A stretch of DNA of 17,249 bases from an uncultured Eubacteriales bacterium (GTDB lineage Bacteria > Bacillota > Clostridia > Oscillospirales > Oscillospiraceae). Shown here one piece after another: positions 5,512-13,092 of the stretch. The stretch spans positions 1 to 17,249 of the forward strand of contig CATJWA010000176.1 in assembly GCA_949744025.1 (NCBI GenBank), written 5' to 3'. The number at the start of each line of letters is the position of its first letter. Position 1 is the first letter of the stretch. Made by a program: the position numbers and the translations under genes. The notes below the pieces were generated by a model that did no database searches, was not told where the DNA came from, and worked only from the letters and a program-made list of their open reading frames with translations.

Positions 5512-7254
5512 ATGAACCTGATAGAAAACGCGAAAAAACAGATAGACGCGCTGATATCCGAGGCGTACAGCCGCGCCGCAGGGGCCGGAGAGCTGCCGCA
5601 GGGCGCCGCTTTGACCGGCACGGTGGAGATACCTCGCGACACGAAGAACGGCGACTACGCGGCAAACCACGCCATGACAGGGGCAAAGGCCCTTCACGCC
5701 GCGCCAAGAAAGATTGCCGAGACGCTGGAAAGGCACATGGAGCTGGACGGCAGCTACTTCAAAAGCGTGGAGATTGCAGGGCCCGGCTTTATGAATTTCC
5801 GTCTTGGCGACAAATGGTACGCCGACGTGCTTGCCGCCATTGAGGCCGAGGGCGCGGATTACGGGCGCACGGACAGTCTAAAGGGGCGCAAGATAATGGT
5901 CGAATTCGTCTCGGCCAATCCCACGGGACCGATGCACATGGGCAACGCCCGCGGCGGCGTGCTCGGCGATGCGCTGGCCGAGGTGCTCTCCCGTGCGGGG
6001 GCCGAGGTCGCGCGCGAATTTTACGTCAACGACGCCGGCAACCAGATTGAAAAGTTCGCCCTGTCCATTGAGGCGCGGTACATTCAGCTCATCAGGGGCG
6101 AGGACGCTATAGCCTTTCCCGAGGACGCCTACCACGGCGACGACATACGCGAGCTGGCCCGGGCGTTCCGCGAGAAAAACGGCGACGGCTGGCTCGATAA
6201 GCCCGAGAGCGAGCGCCGCGCGGCAATGGCGGGGTTTGGTCTTGAGCACAACCTGCCGAGGATGAAGTCCGACCTTGAGCGCTACAAGATTCATTATGAC
6301 CGCTGGTTTTTGGAGTCGGAGCTGCACGCTGCCGGCGAGGTAGAGGCAGCGGCCGCGGAGCTGACAAGGCGCGGATACACCTACGAAAAGGACGGCGCTC
6401 TGTGGATGGCCACGTCGAGGATAATGGCCGAGAAGCTGCTCGCCTCCGGAAAGACGCAGGAGGAAATTGACAGGCAGGAGCTCAAGGATGACGTGCTTCG
6501 CCGTGCCAACGGCTTTTACACCTACTTTGCCGCGGATATCGCCTACCACCGCAACAAGCTGGAAAAGCGCGGCTTTGACACTGCCATAGACATATGGGGC
6601 GCGGACCACCACGGCCACGTGGCGCGGCTCAAGGCCGCTCTGGACGCGCTGGGGCTCGACGGCGAGCACCGGCTGGACGTTGTGCTCATGCAGCTCGTGC
6701 GCCTGATGCGCGACGGCGAGGTCGTGCGTATGTCCAAGCGCACGGGCAAGGCCATTTCGCTTTCCGACCTGCTTGACGAGGTGCCTGTGGACGCGGCGCG
6801 CTATTTCTTCAATTCAAGGCCCGACTCGCAGATGGATTTTGACCTCGGGCTGGCTATCCGCCAGGACAGCGAGAACCCCGTGTACTATGTGCAGTACGCC
6901 CACGCGCGCATATGCACGCTCATAGCCAATCTGGCGGAGGCGGGACTTTGCGCCGCGGGCGCGGGGGAGGCGGACGCCGCCGTGCTGTCGGGCGAGCATG
7001 AGCGCGAGCTTATCAAGCAGCTTGCCGGCCTGCCGGAGGAGATACGTCTTGCCGCGCGGGACTATAATCCGAGCCGCGTAAACGCGTATGTAACGGAGCT
7101 GGCCGCGCGCTTCCACCGTTTTTACGATGCCTGCCGAATTAAGGACGAGGCGGCAAGCTGTGCCTGCGGGCATCTGCTGCTGTGCCGCTGTGTGCAGCGC
7201 GTGATTGAAAATTGCCTGACCATAATCGGCGTGACGGCGCCGGAACATATGTAA
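5512..7254 (+). CDS. argS: Arginine--tRNA ligase
   Basis: Class I synthetase that charges tRNA-Arg, which must be bound for amino-acid activation. The 580 residues fit the family. The N-terminal tRNA D-loop-binding domain (about 1-110) includes GDYAANHAM and the GPGFMNFRL ending. The Rossmann core begins EFVSANPTGPMHMGNARGG, where HMGN at 142-145 is the HIGH signature. VRMSKRTGKAISLSDLL, with MSKRTG at 407-412, is the KMSKS loop. The anticodon-binding DALR domain ends with AACRIKDE-like wording (here YDACRIKDEAA). The ATG at 5512 has GAGGG upstream, overlapping the end of ywiB. An intrinsic terminator follows at once, closing the murI-ywiB-argS operon. Nothing is missing or broken. Confidence 0.97.
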   Translation: MNLIENAKKQIDALISEAYSRAAGAGELPQGAALTGTVEIPRDTKNGDYAANHAMTGAKALHAAPRKIAETLERHMELDGSYFKSVEIAGPGFMNFRLGDKWYADVLAAIEAEGADYGRTDSLKGRKIMVEFVSANPTGPMHMGNARGGVLGDALAEVLSRAGAEVAREFYVNDAGNQIEKFALSIEARYIQLIRGEDAIAFPEDAYHGDDIRELARAFREKNGDGWLDKPESERRAAMAGFGLEHNLPRMKSDLERYKIHYDRWFLESELHAAGEVEAAAAELTRRGYTYEKDGALWMATSRIMAEKLLASGKTQEEIDRQELKDDVLRRANGFYTYFAADIAYHRNKLEKRGFDTAIDIWGADHHGHVARLKAALDALGLDGEHRLDVVLMQLVRLMRDGEVVRMSKRTGKAISLSDLLDEVPVDAARYFFNSRPDSQMDFDLGLAIRQDSENPVYYVQYAHARICTLIANLAEAGLCAAGAGEADAAVLSGEHERELIKQLAGLPEEIRLAARDYNPSRVNAYVTELAARFHRFYDACRIKDEAASCACGHLLLCRCVQRVIENCLTIIGVTAPEHM

Positions 7255-7256
7255 TT

Positions 7257-7292
7257 AAAAAAATTATGGCCGCCTTTGGCGGCCATAATTTT
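7257..7292 (+). terminator. Intrinsic terminator after argS
   Basis: A run of A leads into a perfect stem of at least 14 bp, AAATTATGGCCGCC (7261-7274), loop TTT, and its complement at 7278-7291, ending in four T. It starts 2 nt after the argS stop. Because of the flanking A and T runs it could work in both directions. Confidence 0.85.
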
Positions 7293-7310
7293 GAGTTGGA
7301 AGTGATTTGG

Positions 7311-8243
7311 TTGACTGTTTTACAGCTTACGCTCAAGCTTGTAATCTTTATCGCCGTGGGCTTTGCCGCACGCAAGCTCAGGGTAATGCCCGACGGCTTT
7401 GACAGGATGCTCACGCGCTTTGTCATGGCCATTCCGCTGCCGTGCATGATTATAAACTCCTTCAACGTGGAGTTTTCCATGCAGGACCTTATAAACTGCC
7501 CGGTGCTGCTGGCTCTGGCGGTGGGCTCCATGGCTGCGCAGTTTGTGATAGCGCAGCTTATCTACATAAAAATGGGCCGCACCGGCGTGGCGCGTTCGGC
7601 GCGCTTTGCGCTGCTGTTCACCAACTTTACCTTCTTCGGCCTGCCCGTAGTCAGCGAGCTGTACGGTGCGCAGGGCGTTTTTTACTACGTCATTTTTACC
7701 CTGCCTATTCGCATAATCTTCTACGGGGGCGCTCCTCTGACCCTTGGCGAGCCGGGACGGAGGCTGGATGTTAAGGACACGGTCAAGAAATTTATCTGCG
7801 AGCCCGTGGTGGCGGTATTCATCGGCTTTTTCCTGTACGTAACGCAGCTTCCGCTGCCGGAGGTGATAGAAAGCGCGGTGAGTACGCTCGGAAACATGGC
7901 CTCGCCGCTGGGACTGATTCTATGCGGGTCCATAATCGCGGACGCGCAGCTCAAGGGCGTTTTGAAATACCCATGCGTGCTGTGGGTCACGGCCCTGCGC
8001 CTGCTTGTGATGCCTGCGGTAATGATGGGCGCGTTTCTGCTGCTGGGTGTGGAGCATGACATCGTGCGAACAACGGTTTTCTACTTTGCCATGCCGGTGG
8101 CGTCCTTTCTGCCGACCTTCTGCCTGCGCTACAATCCCGAGGAGGCGGACGGCCGCGTCGCGGGCGGGTATATGGTGATAGTGTCGATGATAGCCTGCGT
8201 GGCCACGGTGCCGCTTTGGGCGATGGTGACATCGCGGCTGTGA
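7311..8243 (+). CDS. AEC (auxin efflux carrier) family transporter
   Basis: Membrane transporter of the AEC family; bacterial members export or exchange small organic acids such as malate, and the substrate here cannot be told. The protein has about 8-10 hydrophobic segments. The opening LKLVIFIAVGFAARKLRVMPDG, the NFTFFGLPV motif in the fourth helix region and the ending FAMPVASFLPTF with EEADGRVAGGYMVIVSM are typical. The frame is open from 7212, but that part covers the argS end and the terminator. TTG at 7311 is preferred because GGAAGTGA lies about 6 nt upstream and the first helix then begins at once (310 residues). GTG at 7302 is an alternative. No separate promoter is seen between the terminator and the gene, so it may depend on read-through from argS. 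It is convergent with spmB. Confidence 0.82.
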   Translation: MTVLQLTLKLVIFIAVGFAARKLRVMPDGFDRMLTRFVMAIPLPCMIINSFNVEFSMQDLINCPVLLALAVGSMAAQFVIAQLIYIKMGRTGVARSARFALLFTNFTFFGLPVVSELYGAQGVFYYVIFTLPIRIIFYGGAPLTLGEPGRRLDVKDTVKKFICEPVVAVFIGFFLYVTQLPLPEVIESAVSTLGNMASPLGLILCGSIIADAQLKGVLKYPCVLWVTALRLLVMPAVMMGAFLLLGVEHDIVRTTVFYFAMPVASFLPTFCLRYNPEEADGRVAGGYMVIVSMIACVATVPLWAMVTSRL

Positions 8244-8289
8244 CGGCGCTTTGACCCGTGTGGGTAAGCCTGCCGAGGGCTACGGCATT

Positions 8290-8802
8290 TCATCCGAAGA
8301 ATATTCTAACGGTCAGCGACGCCATTATGAAGCCGCACAGGTCGGCGGTCAGGGCGGCGGGAATGGCGTGACGGGTTTTCTTTACGCCGGCGGCGCCGAA
8401 ATAGACGGCTATGACGTAAAAGGTCGTCTCCGTCGAGCCGAGCATCACCGCGGCGCAGCGGCCGACATAGCTGTCTGGACCGAACTGCCGCATTATCTCG
8501 CTGCCGGCGGCCAGAGCGCCGCTGCCGCTGAAGGGCCTTATAAGCAGCAGAGAGGCCGTCTCCTTCGGGATGCCTATACACTCAAGGGCAGGGGCCAGGA
8601 GCCGGCAGAACGCATCCAGAGCCCCAGAGGCGCGCAGCATGTACACTCCGCTCAATAAAACCACCAGCGCGGGGAGCATGCCCGCGCTTATTTTCATACC
8701 CTCGCGGGCTCCGTCAACCAGCGAGGAGAACACGTCCACGCGCCTTGACAGCGCTAAAATTCCCATGGCGCACAGCAGCAGGGGTACGATGAGCGCGCTC
8801 AT
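8290..8802 (-). CDS. spmB: Spore maturation protein B
   Basis: Membrane protein of the nucleoside-recognition/Gate domain family. With SpmA it is needed in Bacillus for full spore core dehydration and heat resistance, and the operon is made in the mother cell. The 170 residues are close to the usual 175. Family motifs are IRPFSGSGAL (88-97) and the very typical LGSTETTFYVIAVYFGAAGVKKTRHAIPAAL (121-151, shown here by GSTETTFYV at 122-130). About five membrane segments are present, ending in LTVRIFFG. The ATG at 8802 overlaps the spmA stop (ATGA), so the two are translated together. The gene is convergent with the AEC transporter gene, with 46 nt between stops and no clear terminator. Confidence 0.93.
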   Translation of the reverse strand: MSALIVPLLLCAMGILALSRRVDVFSSLVDGAREGMKISAGMLPALVVLLSGVYMLRASGALDAFCRLLAPALECIGIPKETASLLLIRPFSGSGALAAGSEIMRQFGPDSYVGRCAAVMLGSTETTFYVIAVYFGAAGVKKTRHAIPAALTADLCGFIMASLTVRIFFG

Positions 8803-9374
8803 GAGGCTTTCCGCTCAAGCAGCCGCGCCGTGAGCAGGCCGGCGCTGACCGAGACAAGGGAGCTTATCCACACGCAGGGCAGGATATCGAAAGCGTCAGC
8901 AGCACCGCAGGCCGCCCGTACGGCCGCGACCGTGGCGGGGAGGAGCTGGACCGAGGCGGTGTTCATCACCACAAGCCGGCACAGCTCATTTCCCGCGCAC
9001 TGTCCTCCGAGGCGGGCCATGTGCCTGACGGCCTTGATGCCGGCCGGCGTGGCGGCGTTGCCCAGGCCGAGAAGGTTGGCCGAGAAATTGGCGGACAGGG
9101 CCGCGGCGCAGTCGGGGTCGGCAAAGCTGCGGGGGAAAATAAGCCTGAGCAGCGGCGCGAGAAGGCGGGAGAGTCCCTCGGCCAGTCCGCTGCGGCGCAT
9201 GAGCTCCATCACGCCTGTCCAAAGGCAAACAGCACCGCAGACAGACAGGCACAGCTCCACGGCCGCCGCCGCACCCTCCATAAGTGCGGCCGACACCGCC
9301 GGCACAGTCCCCGCCCAGCAGCCGTACAGCACCGACACCGCCAGCATCCCAACCCAGATATAAGCCATGAGCAT
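8799..9374 (-). CDS. spmA: Spore maturation protein A
   Basis: Partner of SpmB in spore core dehydration; an integral membrane protein with the nucleoside-recognition/Gate fold. The core reads WTGVMELMRRSGLAEGLSRLLAPLLRLIFP (52-81), then NLLGLGNAATPAGIKAVR (100-117) and NELCRLVVMNTASVQLLP, all characteristic. The frame is open to an ATG at 9413, but the start at 9374 (191 residues) is chosen: TTGGGGGA at 9388-9381 is 6 nt away, the first membrane helix then follows directly, and the upstream ATG lies ahead of the -10 of the predicted promoter. ATG 9368 is a weaker alternative. First gene of a two-gene operon with spmB. Confidence 0.92.
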   Translation of the reverse strand: MLMAYIWVGMLAVSVLYGCWAGTVPAVSAALMEGAAAAVELCLSVCGAVCLWTGVMELMRRSGLAEGLSRLLAPLLRLIFPRSFADPDCAAALSANFSANLLGLGNAATPAGIKAVRHMARLGGQCAGNELCRLVVMNTASVQLLPATVAAVRAACGAADAFDILPCVWISSLVSVSAGLLTARLLERKAS

Positions 9375-9402
9375 GTCCATTCCCCCAAGCCTGTGATGGT
9401 AC

Positions 9403-9431
9403 AAACTATGCATGGAGTGATGAAATTATGC
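9403..9431 (-). promoter_or_regulatory. Candidate sigma-E promoter of spmAB
   Basis: On the - strand, GCATAAT (9431-9425), a 14-nt spacer, then CATAGTTT (9410-9403). The mother-cell sigma-E consensus is about KMATATT, 13-15 nt, CATACAnT: six of seven and six of eight positions match. It lies between a terminator and the spmA ribosome site and would start transcription near 9396, leaving a leader of about 22 nt. spmAB is sigma-E controlled in Bacillus subtilis. Confidence 0.6.
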
Positions 9432-9462
9432 AAAAGGACAGCCGTTTTACGGCTGTCCTTTT
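9432..9462 (-). terminator. Intrinsic terminator of the S15-SLH gene
   Basis: Perfect 13-bp stem AAAAGGACAGCCG (9432-9444) with its complement at 9450-9462 and a 5-nt loop, A-rich on one side and T-rich on the other. It lies 17 nt past the stop of the surface hydrolase gene and separates it from spmAB. Confidence 0.85.
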
Positions 9463-9478
9463 ATAGTTTGTGCTTGTT

Positions 9479-12400
9479 TTATTTTGCGTTGGAGGCAGTA
9501 ACGTTCTCGCAGAAGCGCATGAGAATAGTAGCCAGAACGGCACGGTTGGAGTCTCCGGTGGGAACGAGGGTGTCATTGGTTACACCGTTGATAAGTCCGG
9601 CGCTGTTGGCCCACTGCATTGCCTCGAGCGCGTAGCTGCTGATGCTGGCGTTGTCGGCAAAAGCGTCGAGCACGGCGCGGCCGTTCACGTCATAGCCGCA
9701 GGAGGAAGCATAGCGGAATATCATGGCCGCGAGCTGCTCGCGGGTGATAAGGGCGTCGGGGTCAAAGGTGGTTGCGCTCGTACCGTTGGTAACGCCGGCG
9801 TCAACCGCCCACTGAACGGCCTCCTTGTACCAATCCTGGGACAGGTCGGTAAAGTTATTGCTTCCCGTGGTGGCGGGAGAGCCTGCCAGACGGTAGAGCA
9901 CCGTGACGACCATTGCGCGGTTGACGGTGGCTTCGGGCTCAAAGCTGCTTGAGCTCGTGCCGCTCATCAGGCCCTTGTCCTGCACGTACTTGACCGCATC
10001 GGCATACCATGCGTCGGCCGCGACGTCTGCAAAGCCGCCAACGGTAGTCGGGGGTGTGGGATTCACGGGCGTGACAGGTGTGACAGGCGTTACGGGAGCG
10101 CTGCTGCCGCCGCTGGAACCGCCGGAGCTGCCGGAGCTGGAAGGAGCCTTCTGAGAGAAGGAAACCTTGCCCTGGGTCGGCATGTCTATGTAGGTCTTGG
10201 AGTTATCGATTTTCAAATCAAGACCGCTGTTGTAGCTCATGCTGAGGGTAAGCTCAATGGTATGTCCCTCTTTGACCGTATATACGGTGGGCTGAATATA
10301 TACGGTGTAGTCGTAATATCTGTTTTCCTTAATATCGGTGCGCTTGGCCGCGGACGCGGAATCATATCCGGCCGTGGGGTTGAATACGTCGATGTAGCCC
10401 ATACCGATGCTCTTGGAGGTGGCGGGAGTCTGGGTGTAGGATACCAGAGCGAAGTTCTCGACACCGCCGCCCATCCAGGCGTTTTTGTTCTCAGTGGAGG
10501 TGATGGGAAGATAGCTTCTGGAGGGGACAAAGGCGTTGAATTCGGAGTCGCTCGTGTCGTTGAGGCCGACAGTGAGCCTTACGCCGTCAAGCTCGCTGAG
10601 AGGAGTGTCACCGTTTGCGGCGGCAGCGGCGCGGATGTGTACCGCGACGGGGCCCTTGATGGTGAAGTCCTCGGGAATCTCAAAGGTGTAGGTCGCGGTG
10701 GCCGGCTCGGCATCGACAACCCACTGGTTGGATTCGTCGCGGTGCCTGATACCGCCGCTTACAGCGGTGATTTTACTGTCGAAAGCATTATAAGCCTGGA
10801 GCAGGGCTTTGTTTGCCGTCTCCCAGCTGTTGTATGTGCTCCAGGAGCCGTCAACATTGCTCTGATAGGTGACATTGGCAATGCTCTCAATGCCGTTGTC
10901 CACGCCGCAGAGGTAGTGGGAGAACCACTTGTTGAGGATGCTGTCGTAATACTCATCGCCGATAAGCATCTCATAGCGCTGAGAGGGGTAGGTCGGGGTC
11001 AGGTGAGTACCCTGATGGAGCAGGAGCTTGACATTCTGCCCGGCGTCCTTGAAAGACTTGTACATAAGGTCAAATTCCTTGGTGCGCACGTTGGTGTCGT
11101 TCAGGCCGTGGACAATCAGAGCCGGAATCTTGATGCCGGTCCAGTCGGGAAGCAGGGGGTCAACGGTGTAGTCACGGGTTGCCCAGTGCTTGCCGTAGTC
11201 GCCGTTGAGGGCATACTCGTCATCGCTTATCTGCTGGAGATACCTGCGGTAGGACTCGGCGATGGTGGCATAGTCCTCATCGTCCAGATAACGGCCGGCG
11301 CAGTAGGTGGCCAGATAGTCTGAGTAGGAAATGCTCATGGCAACGCCCTGAGAGTTGGTGTACTCATACCAGCTTGCGATGCCGGCAACGGGAACAATGG
11401 TCTTAAGGCCGGCAACGCCGGTGGTGGACAGGCCGAACTGTGTTGTGCCGGCATAGGAGCGTCCGGTCATGCCGACGTTTCCGCTGGACCAGTCGGCCTC
11501 GATGGCGATATTGTCGGTCTTGTTGGTGTAGGCAACACGGTCGCCGTGCAGCCACTCGATGACGCACTTGAAAGCGTCGATCTCAAGGTCGGTTCCGCAG
11601 GTTTCAAAGCCGTCGGAGCCCTTGGTGCCCAGACCGCCGCACTCGACAACGGCGAAGCCGCGCACGAGGTAGTAGTCATACCAGGTCAGGTCCTCATAGG
11701 CCCAGGACTCCTCCTGGGGGTTCCAGTACATCCAATCGTCGGGGTTCGCTGCCGCGGCAAGCTCGGCAGTGGTGGTGCTGCCTGCGGCAGTGCGCTCAGC
11801 GGGCGTATTATACATGCTCTCGAGGTCATATCCGCCCTCGATATACTCGTCGCCCCAGCTTGTGCAGCCGGTTATGTAGGGGCGCGCTTCATAAATGGTA
11901 GCGGCCTTGTAGTCGCCCTCAAGGGCGGCCTTGGGAAGCTGGACAAGGGTCTTTACGAGGTCAAGCTTGCCGTCTCCGTCGGTGTCATAGTTGGTCTCGA
12001 CATAGACGCAGAAGCGAATGATGTCGCTCTCGGCATTGGGAGTGCCGGCCATTTCATCAGTGGTTTTGGTTACGGGCTGCTGTACCCAGCCGTTGTCACC
12101 CTGAACCCAATCATAACCCTGATATGTGAGCTTTTCGCCGGTTTTGTAGGAAGCCTCGGTATAAGGGAAGATGGGCTGAGCCATGCCGTTCATGAACAGG
12201 GGCTCAAGCTTGTCGGCGTGCAGAGCGTCGTACAGGGGCTGAATGTCCTCGCGCAGGGCGTTGAGCTGCTCGGTGGTGCACTCGTCCTCGGCGGCGTAAT
12301 CGCTCGGGAGGACGCCCATGCTGATGAACAGCTGCTCGGCGTCGTACACGAACTGCTCGGTTCCGGGCTCGTCAAAGGAAATCTGAGAGTCCGCCAAGCC

Positions 12401-12823
12401 GGCGTAACGCAGCAGATAAACGAGCACGTCCGCCTGAGTGGCCGCGGCGGGAGCGTCATATTCCACGTCAAGCTCGGCGTAGAGAGCGGCCAGAGCCTCT
12501 GCGGTCAGAACGCCGTCGTCCGCTGCGGGGTCGGCGGCGAGCGCTTCAATGCCGGCCTCGGCCTCGTCCCCATCCTCGGCGGCAGTGTCGCCATCATCCG
12601 CGGAGGAGTCATCCTGGGCAGCGTCGTTATCAGCGGGAGCGCTGTCAACATCGTCGCCGTCATCGTCAGTGGCTTTATCTTCCGGCGCGGTGGTTCCGTC
12701 GGCCGCGGCATCGGTCAAAATTTCGGCGATGACATCGCCGTCTGTTCCTGCCGCAGAGGCAGGAACAATAAGACTTAACACCATGACCATGGCCAGAAGA
12801 AGAGCTGCAAGTTTTTTCTTCAT
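9479..12823 (-). CDS. SLH-anchored X-Pro dipeptidyl-peptidase-type (S15/CocE) hydrolase
   Basis: Predicted surface serine hydrolase, 1114 residues. A signal peptide (MKKKLAALLLAMVMVLS, cleavage after ASA near 24) is followed by a very acidic Asp/Ala-rich stretch (about 26-95) and a helical domain with SLH-like wording. The alpha/beta hydrolase has DTDGDGKLDLV early (a likely Ca-binding loop usual in PepX), nucleophile Ser456 in GRSYAGT, probable Asp576 in HGLNDTN, and probable His607 in HQGTHLTP. A PepX_C-type jelly roll (YTFEIPEDFTIKGPVAVHI) comes next. A Ser/Gly linker and VTP repeats lead into three SLH domains starting near Phe931, Phe991 and Phe1055, with VNRA, ITRE and SNRA in place of the TRAE motif. 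ATG 12823 follows GGAAAGG by 8 nt. Members release X-Pro dipeptides, though ester or amide substrates are possible. Monocistronic. Confidence 0.9.
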   Translation of the reverse strand: MKKKLAALLLAMVMVLSLIVPASAAGTDGDVIAEILTDAAADGTTAPEDKATDDDGDDVDSAPADNDAAQDDSSADDGDTAAEDGDEAEAGIEALAADPAADDGVLTAEALAALYAELDVEYDAPAAATQADVLVYLLRYAGLADSQISFDEPGTEQFVYDAEQLFISMGVLPSDYAAEDECTTEQLNALREDIQPLYDALHADKLEPLFMNGMAQPIFPYTEASYKTGEKLTYQGYDWVQGDNGWVQQPVTKTTDEMAGTPNAESDIIRFCVYVETNYDTDGDGKLDLVKTLVQLPKAALEGDYKAATIYEARPYITGCTSWGDEYIEGGYDLESMYNTPAERTAAGSTTTAELAAAANPDDWMYWNPQEESWAYEDLTWYDYYLVRGFAVVECGGLGTKGSDGFETCGTDLEIDAFKCVIEWLHGDRVAYTNKTDNIAIEADWSSGNVGMTGRSYAGTTQFGLSTTGVAGLKTIVPVAGIASWYEYTNSQGVAMSISYSDYLATYCAGRYLDDEDYATIAESYRRYLQQISDDEYALNGDYGKHWATRDYTVDPLLPDWTGIKIPALIVHGLNDTNVRTKEFDLMYKSFKDAGQNVKLLLHQGTHLTPTYPSQRYEMLIGDEYYDSILNKWFSHYLCGVDNGIESIANVTYQSNVDGSWSTYNSWETANKALLQAYNAFDSKITAVSGGIRHRDESNQWVVDAEPATATYTFEIPEDFTIKGPVAVHIRAAAAANGDTPLSELDGVRLTVGLNDTSDSEFNAFVPSRSYLPITSTENKNAWMGGGVENFALVSYTQTPATSKSIGMGYIDVFNPTAGYDSASAAKRTDIKENRYYDYTVYIQPTVYTVKEGHTIELTLSMSYNSGLDLKIDNSKTYIDMPTQGKVSFSQKAPSSSGSSGGSSGGSSAPVTPVTPVTPVNPTPPTTVGGFADVAADAWYADAVKYVQDKGLMSGTSSSSFEPEATVNRAMVVTVLYRLAGSPATTGSNNFTDLSQDWYKEAVQWAVDAGVTNGTSATTFDPDALITREQLAAMIFRYASSCGYDVNGRAVLDAFADNASISSYALEAMQWANSAGLINGVTNDTLVPTGDSNRAVLATILMRFCENVTASNAK

Positions 12824-12889
12824 AGTACTTACCTTTCCTCACTTTCTTTAACTGGCTGAATATGTATTCACTACAATTCCGCCAATTTA

Positions 12890-12903
12890 ATACTTTAAAG
12901 TAT
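12890..12903. promoter_or_regulatory. Palindrome over the S15-SLH promoter (possible operator)
   Basis: The perfect 14-nt palindrome ATACTTTAAAGTAT overlaps the -10 hexamer and covers the expected start of transcription of the surface hydrolase gene. A dimeric repressor site in this place would block initiation. The regulator is unknown, and an AT-rich palindrome of this length can also arise by chance. Confidence 0.4.
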
Positions 12904-12927
12904 ACCACATCTAAAGAGTATGCGCAA
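12899..12927 (-). promoter_or_regulatory. Promoter of the S15-SLH hydrolase gene
   Basis: On the - strand, TTGCGC (12927-12922), a 17-nt spacer, then TATACT (12904-12899), preceded by TGG (an extended -10). The leader would be about 70 nt. The rest of the gap up to 13041 shows no further gene. Confidence 0.6.
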
Positions 12928-13040
12928 CGCATAGTTTTCGCCAAACTTTGTCTCCGTTTGCGGCTGTTTATGATAGATGTTGACAATATAGGCACGCATA
13001 TATATTCGGCGCGTATGCAATAAACATGAATAAATGCAGA

Positions 13041-13080
13041 AAAAATTCACCCGGCGGTGAATTTGACCGCGGGGTGAATT
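13041..13080 (-). terminator. Terminator of the potABCD operon
   Basis: Read on the - strand, AAATTCACC (13064-13056), loop GCCG and GGTGAATTT (13051-13043) form a perfect 9-bp stem followed by a T-run, a canonical intrinsic terminator 29 nt after the potD stop. A third related arm, AATTCACCC at 13080-13072, could pair with the same 3' arm instead, so two mutually exclusive stems are possible. Confidence 0.8.
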
Positions 13081-13092
13081 GATGCGCGGGGC

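Noticed and set aside
10262..12778. Long + strand frames (353 and 410 codons) opposite the surface hydrolase gene
   Set aside because: They mirror the codon pattern of a GC-rich gene on the other strand, have no ribosome site and no family-like sequence.
12980..13006. Perfect TTGACA on the + strand followed by TATATT
   Set aside because: The spacer is only 15 nt and no + strand gene follows; the long + strand frames downstream are shadows of the hydrolase gene.
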